Source: Planctomycetota bacterium
Lineage (GTDB): Bacteria > Planctomycetota > Phycisphaerae > Sedimentisphaerales > Anaerohalosphaeraceae
Assembly (NCBI GenBank): GCA_016873215.1
Contig: VGXU01000002.1
Location: 1-64,000, forward strand
Direction of reading: 5' to 3'
Length of the DNA stretch: 64,000 nt
The position numbers and the translations under genes are program-made. The notes beneath the pieces are model-generated. The model searched no databases. It saw nothing but the letters and a program-made list of their open reading frames with translations, and was not told the DNA's origin. Numbering within the stretch: the first letter of the stretch is position 1; every line of letters starts with the position of its first letter. Of the stretch, positions 15,425 through 23,728 are shown in pieces.

Positions 15425-17023
15425 ATGAAACGCTTCACCATAAAATGGACGCTGCCCGTCCTACTGACAGGCATTCTTGTACTCGCCGTTTATGTCTGTG
15501 CCGCCCAGGACAGCAACTCCGTTCAAACACAATCAACACCGGCCCAATGCAGCGAAATCGCAAAAGAATCCCCTGCCGTACCGCCAACTTCGCCCCCAAC
15601 TAACGCCGAGCCTGAAAACATTACTTACGAAAAATCCGTCGTGATGCTTCAGGTCGTCCAGCAAAGATGGGACTACAAAACACCATGGAAACAGGACCAG
15701 ATGGGCCGCGGCGTCGGAACAGGATTTATCATCGACGGAAAACGCATCCTGACAAATGCACATAACGTCAGTAATATAAAGTACTTAGAAGTCAAAAAAC
15801 AAAACATCGCCCAGCGATACCCCGCTAAAGTCGTTCAGGTCGGCCACGATTGCGACTTGGCGATCGTGGATGTCGAAGACCCCTCTTTCTATGACGATAT
15901 GCTCCCGCTTCAATTCGGCGACATCCCGGCGGTCAATTCCGCCGTCACCACCTGCGGATTCCCTGTAGGTGGAATGCAAGTCTCTATTACAAAAGGAGTT
16001 GTATCGCGTATCGAAGTCGGAAACTATAGCCATACCCAGGCCGATATGCATCTGCTGGTACAGACCGACGCTGCCATCAACCCCGGCAATTCCGGCGGAC
16101 CTGTCATGCAGAACGGCAAAGTCGTCGGCGTCGCCTTTCAGGGACTTAAGGCCGCAGAAAACATCGGATATATGATCCCGACAACTATTATCCGCCATTT
16201 TTTAAGTGACGTAGAAGATGGAACTTATGACGGATTTCCATCTACCGCTGTTGCTGTTTTTGAAGGACTGCATAATCCGGCTTATAAGGCTTACCTGCAA
16301 CTGCCGGAAAACGCCGAAGGTATTGTAATTTTGTTTGTGCAGCAAAACAGCACGGCACAAGACATCTTCAAGCCCGGTGATGTCTTTACCAAAATCGGCG
16401 ATTTCAACATTGATAACGATGGTATGATCAAAATTCACGACCTGTCGCTGGACTGGTCCGAAGCCCTCGAACAAAAACAGGTCGGCGAATCCATCGACAT
16501 CACGTTTTACCGCGACGGCAAATCGCAGAAGGCCCAACTGAAAGCCGCGCTGAATCTGCCCGCCCTGCCCTGGACCCTCCAGTTCGACAAACAGCCGGAA
16601 TACTATGTCTATGCGGGACTGACCTTCACCCCCCTGTCGCGGAATTATCTCCAGACCTTCGGACGCAACTGGGTGACCGATATGCCGTTTATGCTGCGAT
16701 ACCTCTTTTATAACTCCCTCCAGATTACGACCGACCCAAACATCAAAGAATACGTCGTCCTCTCGGAAATCCTCCCCCACGAAATCAACGCCTATTGCAC
16801 CGGCTTTCTCAGCCAGGCCGTCGAACAAATCAACGGCGTGCGAATTTATTCCCTGAAGGATGTCGTCACCGAACTGCAAAAAGACCCGCCCGGCGGATTT
16901 CATCAAATCCAGTTTATGGGCGACGATGTGCCGATGATTCTCGACGCTGCTCAGTGCCGCGCAAAACAGAAAGACATCCTCGCAAAATACGAAGTCCCCA
17001 CCGAAGCGTTTATTAAGGAGTAA
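15425..17023 (+). CDS. Exported HtrA/DegP-like serine protease with PDZ-like domains
   Basis: 532 residues with a signal peptide (KWTLPVLLTGILVLAVYV, cleaved near CAA-QD) and a Pro/Gln/Ser-rich linker. A trypsin-like domain carries a complete triad: H113 (ILTNAHNVSN), D144 (HDCDLAIVDV) and S223 (INPGNSGGPV). After about residue 265 come PDZ-type regions, including FKPGDVFTKIGDFNIDN, and a conserved C-terminal part beginning DKQPEYYVYAGLTF. Longer than classical DegP and closer to the plant-type Deg proteases. Probable envelope protein quality control. Followed three bases later by a diverged paralogue. Confidence 0.9.
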   Translation: MKRFTIKWTLPVLLTGILVLAVYVCAAQDSNSVQTQSTPAQCSEIAKESPAVPPTSPPTNAEPENITYEKSVVMLQVVQQRWDYKTPWKQDQMGRGVGTGFIIDGKRILTNAHNVSNIKYLEVKKQNIAQRYPAKVVQVGHDCDLAIVDVEDPSFYDDMLPLQFGDIPAVNSAVTTCGFPVGGMQVSITKGVVSRIEVGNYSHTQADMHLLVQTDAAINPGNSGGPVMQNGKVVGVAFQGLKAAENIGYMIPTTIIRHFLSDVEDGTYDGFPSTAVAVFEGLHNPAYKAYLQLPENAEGIVILFVQQNSTAQDIFKPGDVFTKIGDFNIDNDGMIKIHDLSLDWSEALEQKQVGESIDITFYRDGKSQKAQLKAALNLPALPWTLQFDKQPEYYVYAGLTFTPLSRNYLQTFGRNWVTDMPFMLRYLFYNSLQITTDPNIKEYVVLSEILPHEINAYCTGFLSQAVEQINGVRIYSLKDVVTELQKDPPGGFHQIQFMGDDVPMILDAAQCRAKQKDILAKYEVPTEAFIKE

Positions 17024-17026
17024 GTT

Positions 17027-18514
17027 ATGAAACTCATTCAAATACTCGTTATCATCGCCGGCCTCACAATGTGTACGTCTTGCTCCCCCGCCGTCAAAAA
17101 ATCCACGCTGTCGGAAATCTCGGAGCAAATGAAAAACAGCCTTGTCAATTTACGCATCTCCGTCGAGGGCTATGAATCCCTTCAGCCCTGGAAGCAGCAG
17201 GACGTCGCACAGAAAACCGGCTACGGCTGCGCCGTCGGACCCTATTTAATCCTGACCACCGCCGACAATGCCGCAAACGCAACTGTAATCCAGGCAAGAC
17301 GTTACGCCAAAAACGAATTTATCCCCGCCACAATCAAAGCGGTGGATTACGAATGTAATTTGTGCCTCCTCGAGCTGGACAAAAACGCCGCCGGACAGCC
17401 ATTTCAGCCCATTACGTTCACCGAGGAATACCAGCCCGAAAATGAACTCTTTATCTATTGGCTTTCCACCGGCGGACACCTGACAACGGCAAGAGGCATT
17501 CTCGACCGCGCACAATGCGAGTCAAACCCCATTTCCTTCAACAGAACCCTCTATTACATTCTCACAAATCCCTCCCGCACCGCATCACAGGCCAACATCG
17601 TTTTCGATGGCCGTAAAGCCGTTGGGATCGTCAGTTGGGCAGGCGCTTCCGAAGTGGGAGTCGTCCCCTCCGAATCCATAAATCGTTTTATGAAAGCGGC
17701 GCAAAAACCTCAATATAAAGGGTTTGGAGCCGTTGGATTCGATGTTTACGCCCTGCTCGACCCCGCCGTTCGAAAGTTTCTCAAAATGCCGGAAGATATT
17801 CAGCACGGCGTCTATGTCAGCCAAGTCTTTACCCTCGGCACAGGCAGTACGGAACTCAAAACGGGCGACGTGATTCTTGCCATCGACGGGAAAACGCTTA
17901 ATCCCTACGGCAGGTATCTGCACGAAAGATACGACCGCCTCACCTTCGATTACTTAATTGCAACACGCACGCCGGGAGAAAAAATCCCATTCGAAATTTT
18001 CCGCGATGGAGAGAAAATTACTCTCGATGTCGAAGTTAAAAACTTCTCCGCCGCAGATATGCTCGTGCCTCACTACGAATATGATAAGCAGCCGGAATAT
18101 ATGGTCTTAGGCGGCTATGTATTCCAGAAACTCACAAGAGATTACTTCTTGCTCTGGGGCGACAACTGGCCGGGCAAAGCTTCACCCCACTTATATCAGT
18201 ATTATTTGAATAAAGCCTTCAATCCGACGGAAGACCGCAAAGATATTGTAATTCTGAGTTATGTGTTACCCGCCCCGCTTAATCTCGGATATCAGGAACA
18301 GGGACGACTTGTCGTAAGTACTTGGAATGGAATGAAGATAAGAAAATTCAGCGACATCAAAAAAGCAAGAACGCTTAATCCGAATTCGCCGTTTGACATC
18401 GTGGAATTTGAACTCGATAGCCCAAAAATTGTCATCCCAAGACAAATGGCCGCTTTGTATGACCCGCAAATCGCTAAAATTTACGGCATACAAAAAATGG
18501 AAAACATAAATTAA
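17027..18514 (+). CDS. Lipoprotein paralogue of the HtrA-like protease with lost catalytic triad
   Basis: 495 residues, same architecture as the upstream protease, including the shared block DKQPEYMVLGGYVFQKLTRD. Signal peptide ends at MCTSC, so a lipoprotein is likely. The catalytic positions are replaced: TTADNAAN where the active paralogue has TNAHN (His to Asp at 80), YECNLCLLELD for HDCDLAIVDV (Asp to Asn at 111), and NPSRTASQANIV instead of NPGNSGGPV. It should be proteolytically inactive and may act as a binding subunit or regulator of the adjacent enzyme; that role is inference. Same operon. Confidence 0.85.
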   Translation: MKLIQILVIIAGLTMCTSCSPAVKKSTLSEISEQMKNSLVNLRISVEGYESLQPWKQQDVAQKTGYGCAVGPYLILTTADNAANATVIQARRYAKNEFIPATIKAVDYECNLCLLELDKNAAGQPFQPITFTEEYQPENELFIYWLSTGGHLTTARGILDRAQCESNPISFNRTLYYILTNPSRTASQANIVFDGRKAVGIVSWAGASEVGVVPSESINRFMKAAQKPQYKGFGAVGFDVYALLDPAVRKFLKMPEDIQHGVYVSQVFTLGTGSTELKTGDVILAIDGKTLNPYGRYLHERYDRLTFDYLIATRTPGEKIPFEIFRDGEKITLDVEVKNFSAADMLVPHYEYDKQPEYMVLGGYVFQKLTRDYFLLWGDNWPGKASPHLYQYYLNKAFNPTEDRKDIVILSYVLPAPLNLGYQEQGRLVVSTWNGMKIRKFSDIKKARTLNPNSPFDIVEFELDSPKIVIPRQMAALYDPQIAKIYGIQKMENIN

Positions 18515-18546
18515 TTGTTATTTATTTAACATAACAAAAATTATTT

Positions 18547-18588
18547 AGAAGCCAGTGTTTCACGTGAAACACTGGCTTCTGTTTTCTT
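18547..18588 (+). promoter_or_regulatory. parS: parS site 1, inside a perfect palindrome that also resembles a terminator
   Basis: TGTTTCACGTGAAACA (18556-18571) is the well-known chromosomal ParB binding consensus. It is extended by nine perfectly paired bases on each side into a 34-bp palindrome (18547-18580), then GTTTTCTT. It therefore could also end the protease operon that stops 33 bases upstream. Confidence 0.92.
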
Positions 18589-18809
18589 ACGAAATTGCTT
18601 TCCCACTTATGGTGCATAATTTTACAATTTTTTTTAACTGCGGCTTGTAAGGCCAGAATAACTTATCCCAGCCCAAGGGGCTGTGTAGAAATCGACCATC
18701 ACAAAATCTTCTCGCCATGAAAGAGTAGAATAATAAAATCGAGCAGAGCGACCTCTTGGCCGGTATTATGTGTCATCTTCACACATCATTCTTTTTCCCG
18801 TTATCTCCG

Positions 18810-18825
18810 TGTTTCACGTGAAACA
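18810..18825 (+). promoter_or_regulatory. parS: parS site 2
   Basis: A second exact TGTTTCACGTGAAACA, 254 bases after the first and 86 bases before the parB start. The 230 bases between the two sites hold no convincing gene; a stretch at 18705-18735 (CTTCTCGCC...ATAATA) resembles one at 28275-28306. Confidence 0.92.
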
Positions 18826-18910
18826 TTTAAATTTGCTATGGCTTTTTTATGTTTTATCTGTTAAAAACCCGAATAGAAATTATAGAGAACTCATTTTGGA
18901 GAAAAACAAG

Positions 18911-19864
18911 ATGGATAAAAAAGCTAAAAAACCACACCTCGGCAGGGGACTTGAGGCATTACTTGGGTCGATGTCTTTCCAGCAGGGAGAGGCAGTACAG
19001 ACGCCTGCACATGAAGAACTCGCCGCGAAAAGTCCGAGTTTTCCGCCGGACAAGGAACTGGAAAGAGGAAAAACTGAGCTTTCAATTGATCAGATTGTCC
19101 CAAATCCATATCAGCCAAGAACCACTTGGAACGAACAAGGCTTAAGTGAATTAGCCGAATCCATTCGCAGTAACGGCATCCTGCAGCCGATTATCGTTCG
19201 TCCGGCAGGGGGGCAGTATGAAATTATTGCCGGAGAAAGAAGACTTCGCGCTGCGAAAATCGCTGGATTATCGGTCGTTCCGGTGATAACGCGAAAAGCG
19301 ACAGACCAGCAGATGCTTGAGCTGGCATTGGTGGAAAATATTCACAGGGCGGACTTGAATCCTATCGAACGTGCCGCCGCATACCAGGCATATATCTCCG
19401 CCTTTAACCTCAACCAGACCGAGGCCGCACAACGCCTTGGAGAAGACAGGTCTGTCGTGGCTAACTTCTTGCGAATACTGGAGTTGCCGCAGGAAATAAA
19501 AGACATGCTTATCGATGGCAGCCTGAGTATGGGCCACGCAAGGGCGATCCTGGCTCTGCCTACAGATCAGTTACGCAAGACGCTGGCAAATAAATCTATG
19601 GCAGGGCGGCTCAGTGTCAGAGAAGTGGAACGATTCGTACAAAAATACCTTTCGGACAGCAAGAAGACAAATAACGAGAAAAAGCAAAAGGCGGCCCACA
19701 TTATCGACTTAGAGAATCGATTACAGCAGCTTCTCGGCACCAAAGTCCGTATCGAAGGCGGCCGGCGGGCGCACAAGGGAAGAATTGTCATCGAATACTA
19801 TTCCCTTGATGATTTCGAACGGCTCACCGAAAAAATCGGCCTCCGCGGAAAAGAAACCATATAA
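18911..19864 (+). CDS. parB: Chromosome partitioning protein ParB (CTPase)
   Basis: 317 residues from the ATG at 18911 (GGAG upstream). The N-terminal basic motif RGLEALLGSM, which in the family stimulates ParA ATPase, is present. The nuclease/CTP-binding domain has IVPNPYQPR, SIRSNGILQPIIVRP, and the GERRLRAAKIAGL CTP motif, followed by LVENIHRADLNPIERA and a helix-turn-helix (LNQTEAAQRLGEDRSVVANF). The C-terminal dimer domain includes HKGRIVIEYYSLDDFERL. Two parS sites lie directly upstream. The usual parA partner does not precede it; the nearest ParA-type gene is the CBM48 fusion at 10131-11333. Confidence 0.97.
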   Translation: MDKKAKKPHLGRGLEALLGSMSFQQGEAVQTPAHEELAAKSPSFPPDKELERGKTELSIDQIVPNPYQPRTTWNEQGLSELAESIRSNGILQPIIVRPAGGQYEIIAGERRLRAAKIAGLSVVPVITRKATDQQMLELALVENIHRADLNPIERAAAYQAYISAFNLNQTEAAQRLGEDRSVVANFLRILELPQEIKDMLIDGSLSMGHARAILALPTDQLRKTLANKSMAGRLSVREVERFVQKYLSDSKKTNNEKKQKAAHIIDLENRLQQLLGTKVRIEGGRRAHKGRIVIEYYSLDDFERLTEKIGLRGKETI

Positions 19865-19966
19865 ATGAATGTGAATACATTCACTAATAAACTGTACAAC
19901 GTGCGGAGAGCCGCACACGAAAAATCTCAAAATCATTAAGAACGAACCGGTATTTAAGGATGAACC

Positions 19967-21025
19967 ATGAACAAAACCTCACAGGATTTTCTCAAAGCGC
20001 TTCTCGAAGCACCCAGCCCCTCCGGCTACGAACAGCCCGCCGCCAAACTCTGGCGCGACTACGTAAAAAAAGATGTCGATGAACTTATCGCCGACGTTCA
20101 CGGCAACACCATCGCTGTATTGAACCCAAAAGCGCAATTTAAATTTATGCTTGCCGGCCACATCGACGAAATCGGCCTGATGATTACACATATCGACGAT
20201 AAAGGTTATATTTATACCGCTCAGATTGGCGGAATGGACCCGGCCCTCCTGGTTGGTCAGCGAGTCTCGATTATCACCGACAAAGGTCTCGTTCTCGGCG
20301 TCATCGGACGCAAAGCCATTCACCAGATGCAGGCCGATGAACGCAAGAAGGGCGTCGAGATGGACAATATCTGGATTGACATCGGCGCCGCAAATAAAAA
20401 AGAAGCCCAAAAACGCGTTCAAATCGGCGACCCCATCATCATTGACGTGCAGTGCAGAATCCTGCACGACGACAAAATGGTCTCCCGCGCCACTGACGAC
20501 AAAGCAGGGGCCTTCGTCGTCGCCGAAACAATGAAAGCGCTGGCCAAAAAGAAATTAAATATCTGCGTCATCGGCGTCGCCACCGTACAGGAAGAGGTAG
20601 GTCTGCGCGGTGCAATCACCTCCGCCTATCACGTCCATCCTGCCGCCGGCATCGCCGTCGATGTCACCTTCGCCAGCGACCACCCCGACACCGACCCCAA
20701 AAAAACCGGCGAAGTCAAGCTCGGCAAAGGCCCTGTGCTGCATCGCGGGCCGAATATCAATCCCATAATGGAACGTGAACTCCTCAAAATCGCCAAAGCA
20801 AAAAAAATACCGCATCAGCTCACCGCCGAGCCGCGCCCCACGGGCACCGATGCAAACGCCATTCAGATTTGTCGCGGCGGGGCGGCCGCGGGCCTCATCA
20901 GCATCCCCAATCGCTATATGCACACGCCCGTGGAAGTCATCTCGCTCAAAGATATGGATAACTGTGTCAAACTGCTGACCGAATTTCTCGCCGCTCACCC
21001 CGATAAACGCGATTACCGCCTATAG
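19967..21025 (+). CDS. M42 family metallopeptidase (glutamyl aminopeptidase / endoglucanase-like)
   Basis: 352 residues, typical for M42 tetrahedral aminopeptidases (TET/FrvX/YsdC). Metal and catalytic segments are clear: LAGHIDEIGLMI (first His ligand), RATDDKAGAF (bridging Asp), TVQEEVGLRGA (catalytic and metal Glu), DVTFASDHP (Asp ligand) and IPNRYMHTPVEV (last His). The N-terminal LLEAPSPSGYEQPA is also characteristic. Cytoplasmic peptide degradation. AAGGA lies seven bases before the start. 102 bases after parB, no visible promoter. Confidence 0.93.
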   Translation: MNKTSQDFLKALLEAPSPSGYEQPAAKLWRDYVKKDVDELIADVHGNTIAVLNPKAQFKFMLAGHIDEIGLMITHIDDKGYIYTAQIGGMDPALLVGQRVSIITDKGLVLGVIGRKAIHQMQADERKKGVEMDNIWIDIGAANKKEAQKRVQIGDPIIIDVQCRILHDDKMVSRATDDKAGAFVVAETMKALAKKKLNICVIGVATVQEEVGLRGAITSAYHVHPAAGIAVDVTFASDHPDTDPKKTGEVKLGKGPVLHRGPNINPIMERELLKIAKAKKIPHQLTAEPRPTGTDANAIQICRGGAAAGLISIPNRYMHTPVEVISLKDMDNCVKLLTEFLAAHPDKRDYRL

Positions 21026-21076
21026 AAGTGAAAAGGAGTAAATAAAGGCGTTAAAAATTTGAAAGGCAGTACTGAA

Positions 21077-21616
21077 ATGGTCAAGGGAAGGGGTCTCATA
21101 TTTTTAGCCGGCATGGCATTCTCCGTGGTTATATTTATTCTTTTAGGAGTATTTGGCATTATACCGCCAGCCGCCGCAACGATTCTGGTAAAGAAGTGGA
21201 ATATTTTGGAATCTGACCCATGTACCTTGCTCATCAGGTGCGGCGATTCGAGCGAAATTTCAGTTGGCATAGAACGTGACCACAACGGGCTTTCCCGTAT
21301 CGGCGTAGTCGTAGAGCGAAAAAGTTCTCCCGGTTCCGCCCCCCTGGCGTTTACATATTTGCCAAAAGGAAATTATAGTAAACCGGCAACGATGTACGGA
21401 TGCGCCGACAATACTATGGTATGGAGGGATTGGAATGCGGATGGCATCTTTGACCAGTTGTTGGATTATCAACATAAGCTGATGGAGATTCGCATTGATA
21501 ATAATAAATGGGTAGAAGGCAAGGGGATTGATGAAGTATCCACCCTTGGCGGCTTTTTTATATTTGATGCTAATATTGGTAAATGGCAGAGTGCGAACAA
21601 GATTGTCAGTGAATGA
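21077..21616 (+). CDS. Membrane-anchored hypothetical protein
   Basis: 179 residues from ATG 21077 (GAAAGG upstream); a TTG start at 21059 is possible. One N-terminal hydrophobic helix (LIFLAGMAFSVVIFILLG) anchors an extracytoplasmic domain. A calcium-loop-like segment, WRDWNADGIFDQLLDY, resembles the D-x-N-x-D-G-x-x-D pattern of VCBS/FG-GAP-type repeats. The body contains a beta-rich region. No family recognised with confidence. Follows the M42 gene by 51 bases. Confidence 0.65.
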   Translation: MVKGRGLIFLAGMAFSVVIFILLGVFGIIPPAAATILVKKWNILESDPCTLLIRCGDSSEISVGIERDHNGLSRIGVVVERKSSPGSAPLAFTYLPKGNYSKPATMYGCADNTMVWRDWNADGIFDQLLDYQHKLMEIRIDNNKWVEGKGIDEVSTLGGFFIFDANIGKWQSANKIVSE

Positions 21617-21649
21617 AATAAAGAAATGAAATAAATTTACCAAGTGGGG

Positions 21650-22546
21650 TTATTTACTGTAATAAAACAAGGCGATGGAAACTGTCATTAGAAATGCGGC
21701 CAGAATTCGGCTGACCAGGACACTTCTCGTGATTTTCGCCTCTAATCCCTCAAAACCTAAATGAGCAATGACATAGCCCAGCACGATGGATATCACTCCT
21801 CTCGTGGATTGGAGGATATTCCCGAAAACAACGCCGATTAATGCAAAACAGGAAAAAAGAAAAATCATGGCTATCAGCCACGAAAAAGCAAAGGGCAGTG
21901 AATACAGCCACGTATCCCTGGTGGTATTGTGCGGTTTTGCAAAAAGGAATATTACTCCGGCGAAACCACATAGAATATAACACAGAGCCGCGCTGAAAAC
22001 CGCCCCATGAAAAATGCCCAGGTGCTTAAAATGATCGACCAATATTTTAATATTAATGTCTGAAATGCAATACGAAAAACAGGCGAGTACAATCAGGATA
22101 AGACTTGATCGGTGCAGTTTCTTTCCGGAAGTTGAAAGCAGGAACACCGAACACGAACACAGCACAACAGCGACCCATTGTGCAAGACTGAGGTGCTGAT
22201 GCAGAAAAATGAAACTGATCAACGCCAGAATAATGACTTTTATGCCCAATAGCGGCGACACCCTCGACGCCTCAGACTTTATTAACGCCGAAAACAGAAA
22301 GATTTGCCCTAAAAGATAGAAACCCGTACACCCCAAAAGGCTTGGCAGATAGCCCGGCAATTCGGGCATATTTTGGGGCAAAAGAAAGAAAACCAAAGGA
22401 ACGGAAATAATTCCCATAATGATATGGGAAAGGGCAAGCAGTGTCCCGATATCATTCCTGTGCCGTTCAACAAAAAGCCGGGTGCACAAATAAGAAATGG
22501 ATTGGAATAAGGCGGCCAAGATACCAAACAAAATGCCTGCAGACAT
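21650..22546 (-). CDS. EamA/DMT superfamily transporter
   Basis: 298 residues with about ten transmembrane helices in two EamA halves; the N-terminal MSAGILFGILAALFQSISYL and the second-half TRGVISIVLGYVIAHLGFEG are typical. Drug/metabolite transporters of this group export or import small metabolites; the substrate cannot be inferred. Convergent with the preceding gene. Confidence 0.85.
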   Translation of the reverse strand: MSAGILFGILAALFQSISYLCTRLFVERHRNDIGTLLALSHIIMGIISVPLVFFLLPQNMPELPGYLPSLLGCTGFYLLGQIFLFSALIKSEASRVSPLLGIKVIILALISFIFLHQHLSLAQWVAVVLCSCSVFLLSTSGKKLHRSSLILIVLACFSYCISDINIKILVDHFKHLGIFHGAVFSAALCYILCGFAGVIFLFAKPHNTTRDTWLYSLPFAFSWLIAMIFLFSCFALIGVVFGNILQSTRGVISIVLGYVIAHLGFEGLEAKITRSVLVSRILAAFLMTVSIALFYYSK

Positions 22547-22641
22547 AAACGTTCCTGTTTGAGTAAATGAATTCTAAAAACAGCGAGGCGAAAAAACCGC
22601 GGTTCAAAAAAAAGCTTGCCGTCTAATCCCGCAGCGTAATA

Positions 22642-23433
22642 TTAAGAAACAGCGGGCTGCGATTCGGCACCGGCGCCGGCGTTCATTTTCGCGTACTCTT
22701 CCACAATGTCCGCCAGACGATGCAAAACCGTTCGGCCGTCAATGCTCACTTCCAATCCGAGAAATTCCAGCCCAAGATAAAGCTTCCCCTCCGCGTCTTC
22801 CCGGCGAAGATGAATAATCTGGGCCTCCACAAGAATCGGCTTTTGATAAAACATCGGCGTGAACTGAAGGCCTACAAGCTGATTGGGGCCGAAACAGTCC
22901 GCCAGAGATAACCCCACCACAACCTGGGCGCCGGTGGCCGAAAGGTTCGTTAATTGCCCCTGCCAGTAGCTCTCCACGGGAACGTGAGTGGTATTGTCCG
23001 CGTACCCCCGATGCCAGAACAGAACATGAATGTTCAAATTCGGCGGAACCGGCTGACGGTCATAACTGCGCCGAGGCATCTTTTCCATTACTTCCGGTAT
23101 TTCGAGCAGAATACGACCCCCGTGAGTTGTAATTGCGGATTCGAACCCCATGATAACGCTGTCAAAAATGTACTTCTCGTGATTGATTTGAAAAGAAATC
23201 CCCACCGGCTGATGAATCTGAAGTTTTTCAAAATGAACGCTGGAGCCGACGGGCGTTTGAATCACTATCCCGCTTTCGGCAAGTTCGCACAAAATCATAT
23301 CGTTCCGAACCCATTTCCCTCCGGCCATATGGCACATCCGGGCGATCGCGTGGTTAAATATCGCGCCGGAGAGGGCGGCCAGAACCTTTTCGTCCTTAAG
23401 AACCTCTGTCTGATTTATGGAAAGATGCTCCAC
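22642..23433 (-). CDS. PilZ-domain c-di-GMP-binding protein (YcgR-like architecture)
   Basis: 263 residues. The N-terminal about 110 residues look like a YcgR-N beta domain, and the C-terminal half is a PilZ domain. Both c-di-GMP motifs are present: RRSYDRQPVP (R-x-x-x-R, residues 121-126) and LTNLSATGAQ (D/N-x-S-x-x-G, residues 163-168). Could control surface attachment, motility or polysaccharide output in response to c-di-GMP. There is no diguanylate cyclase or flagellar gene in the window. Confidence 0.87.
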   Translation of the reverse strand: MEHLSINQTEVLKDEKVLAALSGAIFNHAIARMCHMAGGKWVRNDMILCELAESGIVIQTPVGSSVHFEKLQIHQPVGISFQINHEKYIFDSVIMGFESAITTHGGRILLEIPEVMEKMPRRSYDRQPVPPNLNIHVLFWHRGYADNTTHVPVESYWQGQLTNLSATGAQVVVGLSLADCFGPNQLVGLQFTPMFYQKPILVEAQIIHLRREDAEGKLYLGLEFLGLEVSIDGRTVLHRLADIVEEYAKMNAGAGAESQPAVS

Positions 23434-23694
23434 ACTATCCTTTCAACAGTTAAGATAAGAATGGCCTTTCTGCTTGAGCCGCTTACATTATCTCATCGGC
23501 AAATTCATAGTAAAGCTTGAGTTGTGAAATTTTCTCCGAAAGCATTAAAAAAACAGGATTTTCTATCTCCATAAAAAACCAAAATCCATCTCCTTCGCAG
23601 AGATAATGCCGTAATTAACATGATGAACACAGGACCGGCCGGGCGGCGATGCCCGCTATTTCAGCCTAAAAACTCAACTTTAACTAAAGAGACG

Positions 23695-23722
23695 TTGCAA
23701 AAATATCCTTTAACGGTATGAT
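23695..23722 (+). promoter_or_regulatory. Sigma70-like promoter placed for a leaderless or very short-leader mRNA
   Basis: TTGCAA and TATGAT with a 16-base spacer. The ATG of the next gene is only seven bases after the -10 box and has no ribosome site, so transcription would begin at or next to the start codon. The remaining intergenic stretch 23434-23694 shows no gene. Confidence 0.4.
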
Positions 23723-23728
23723 TCGCCT

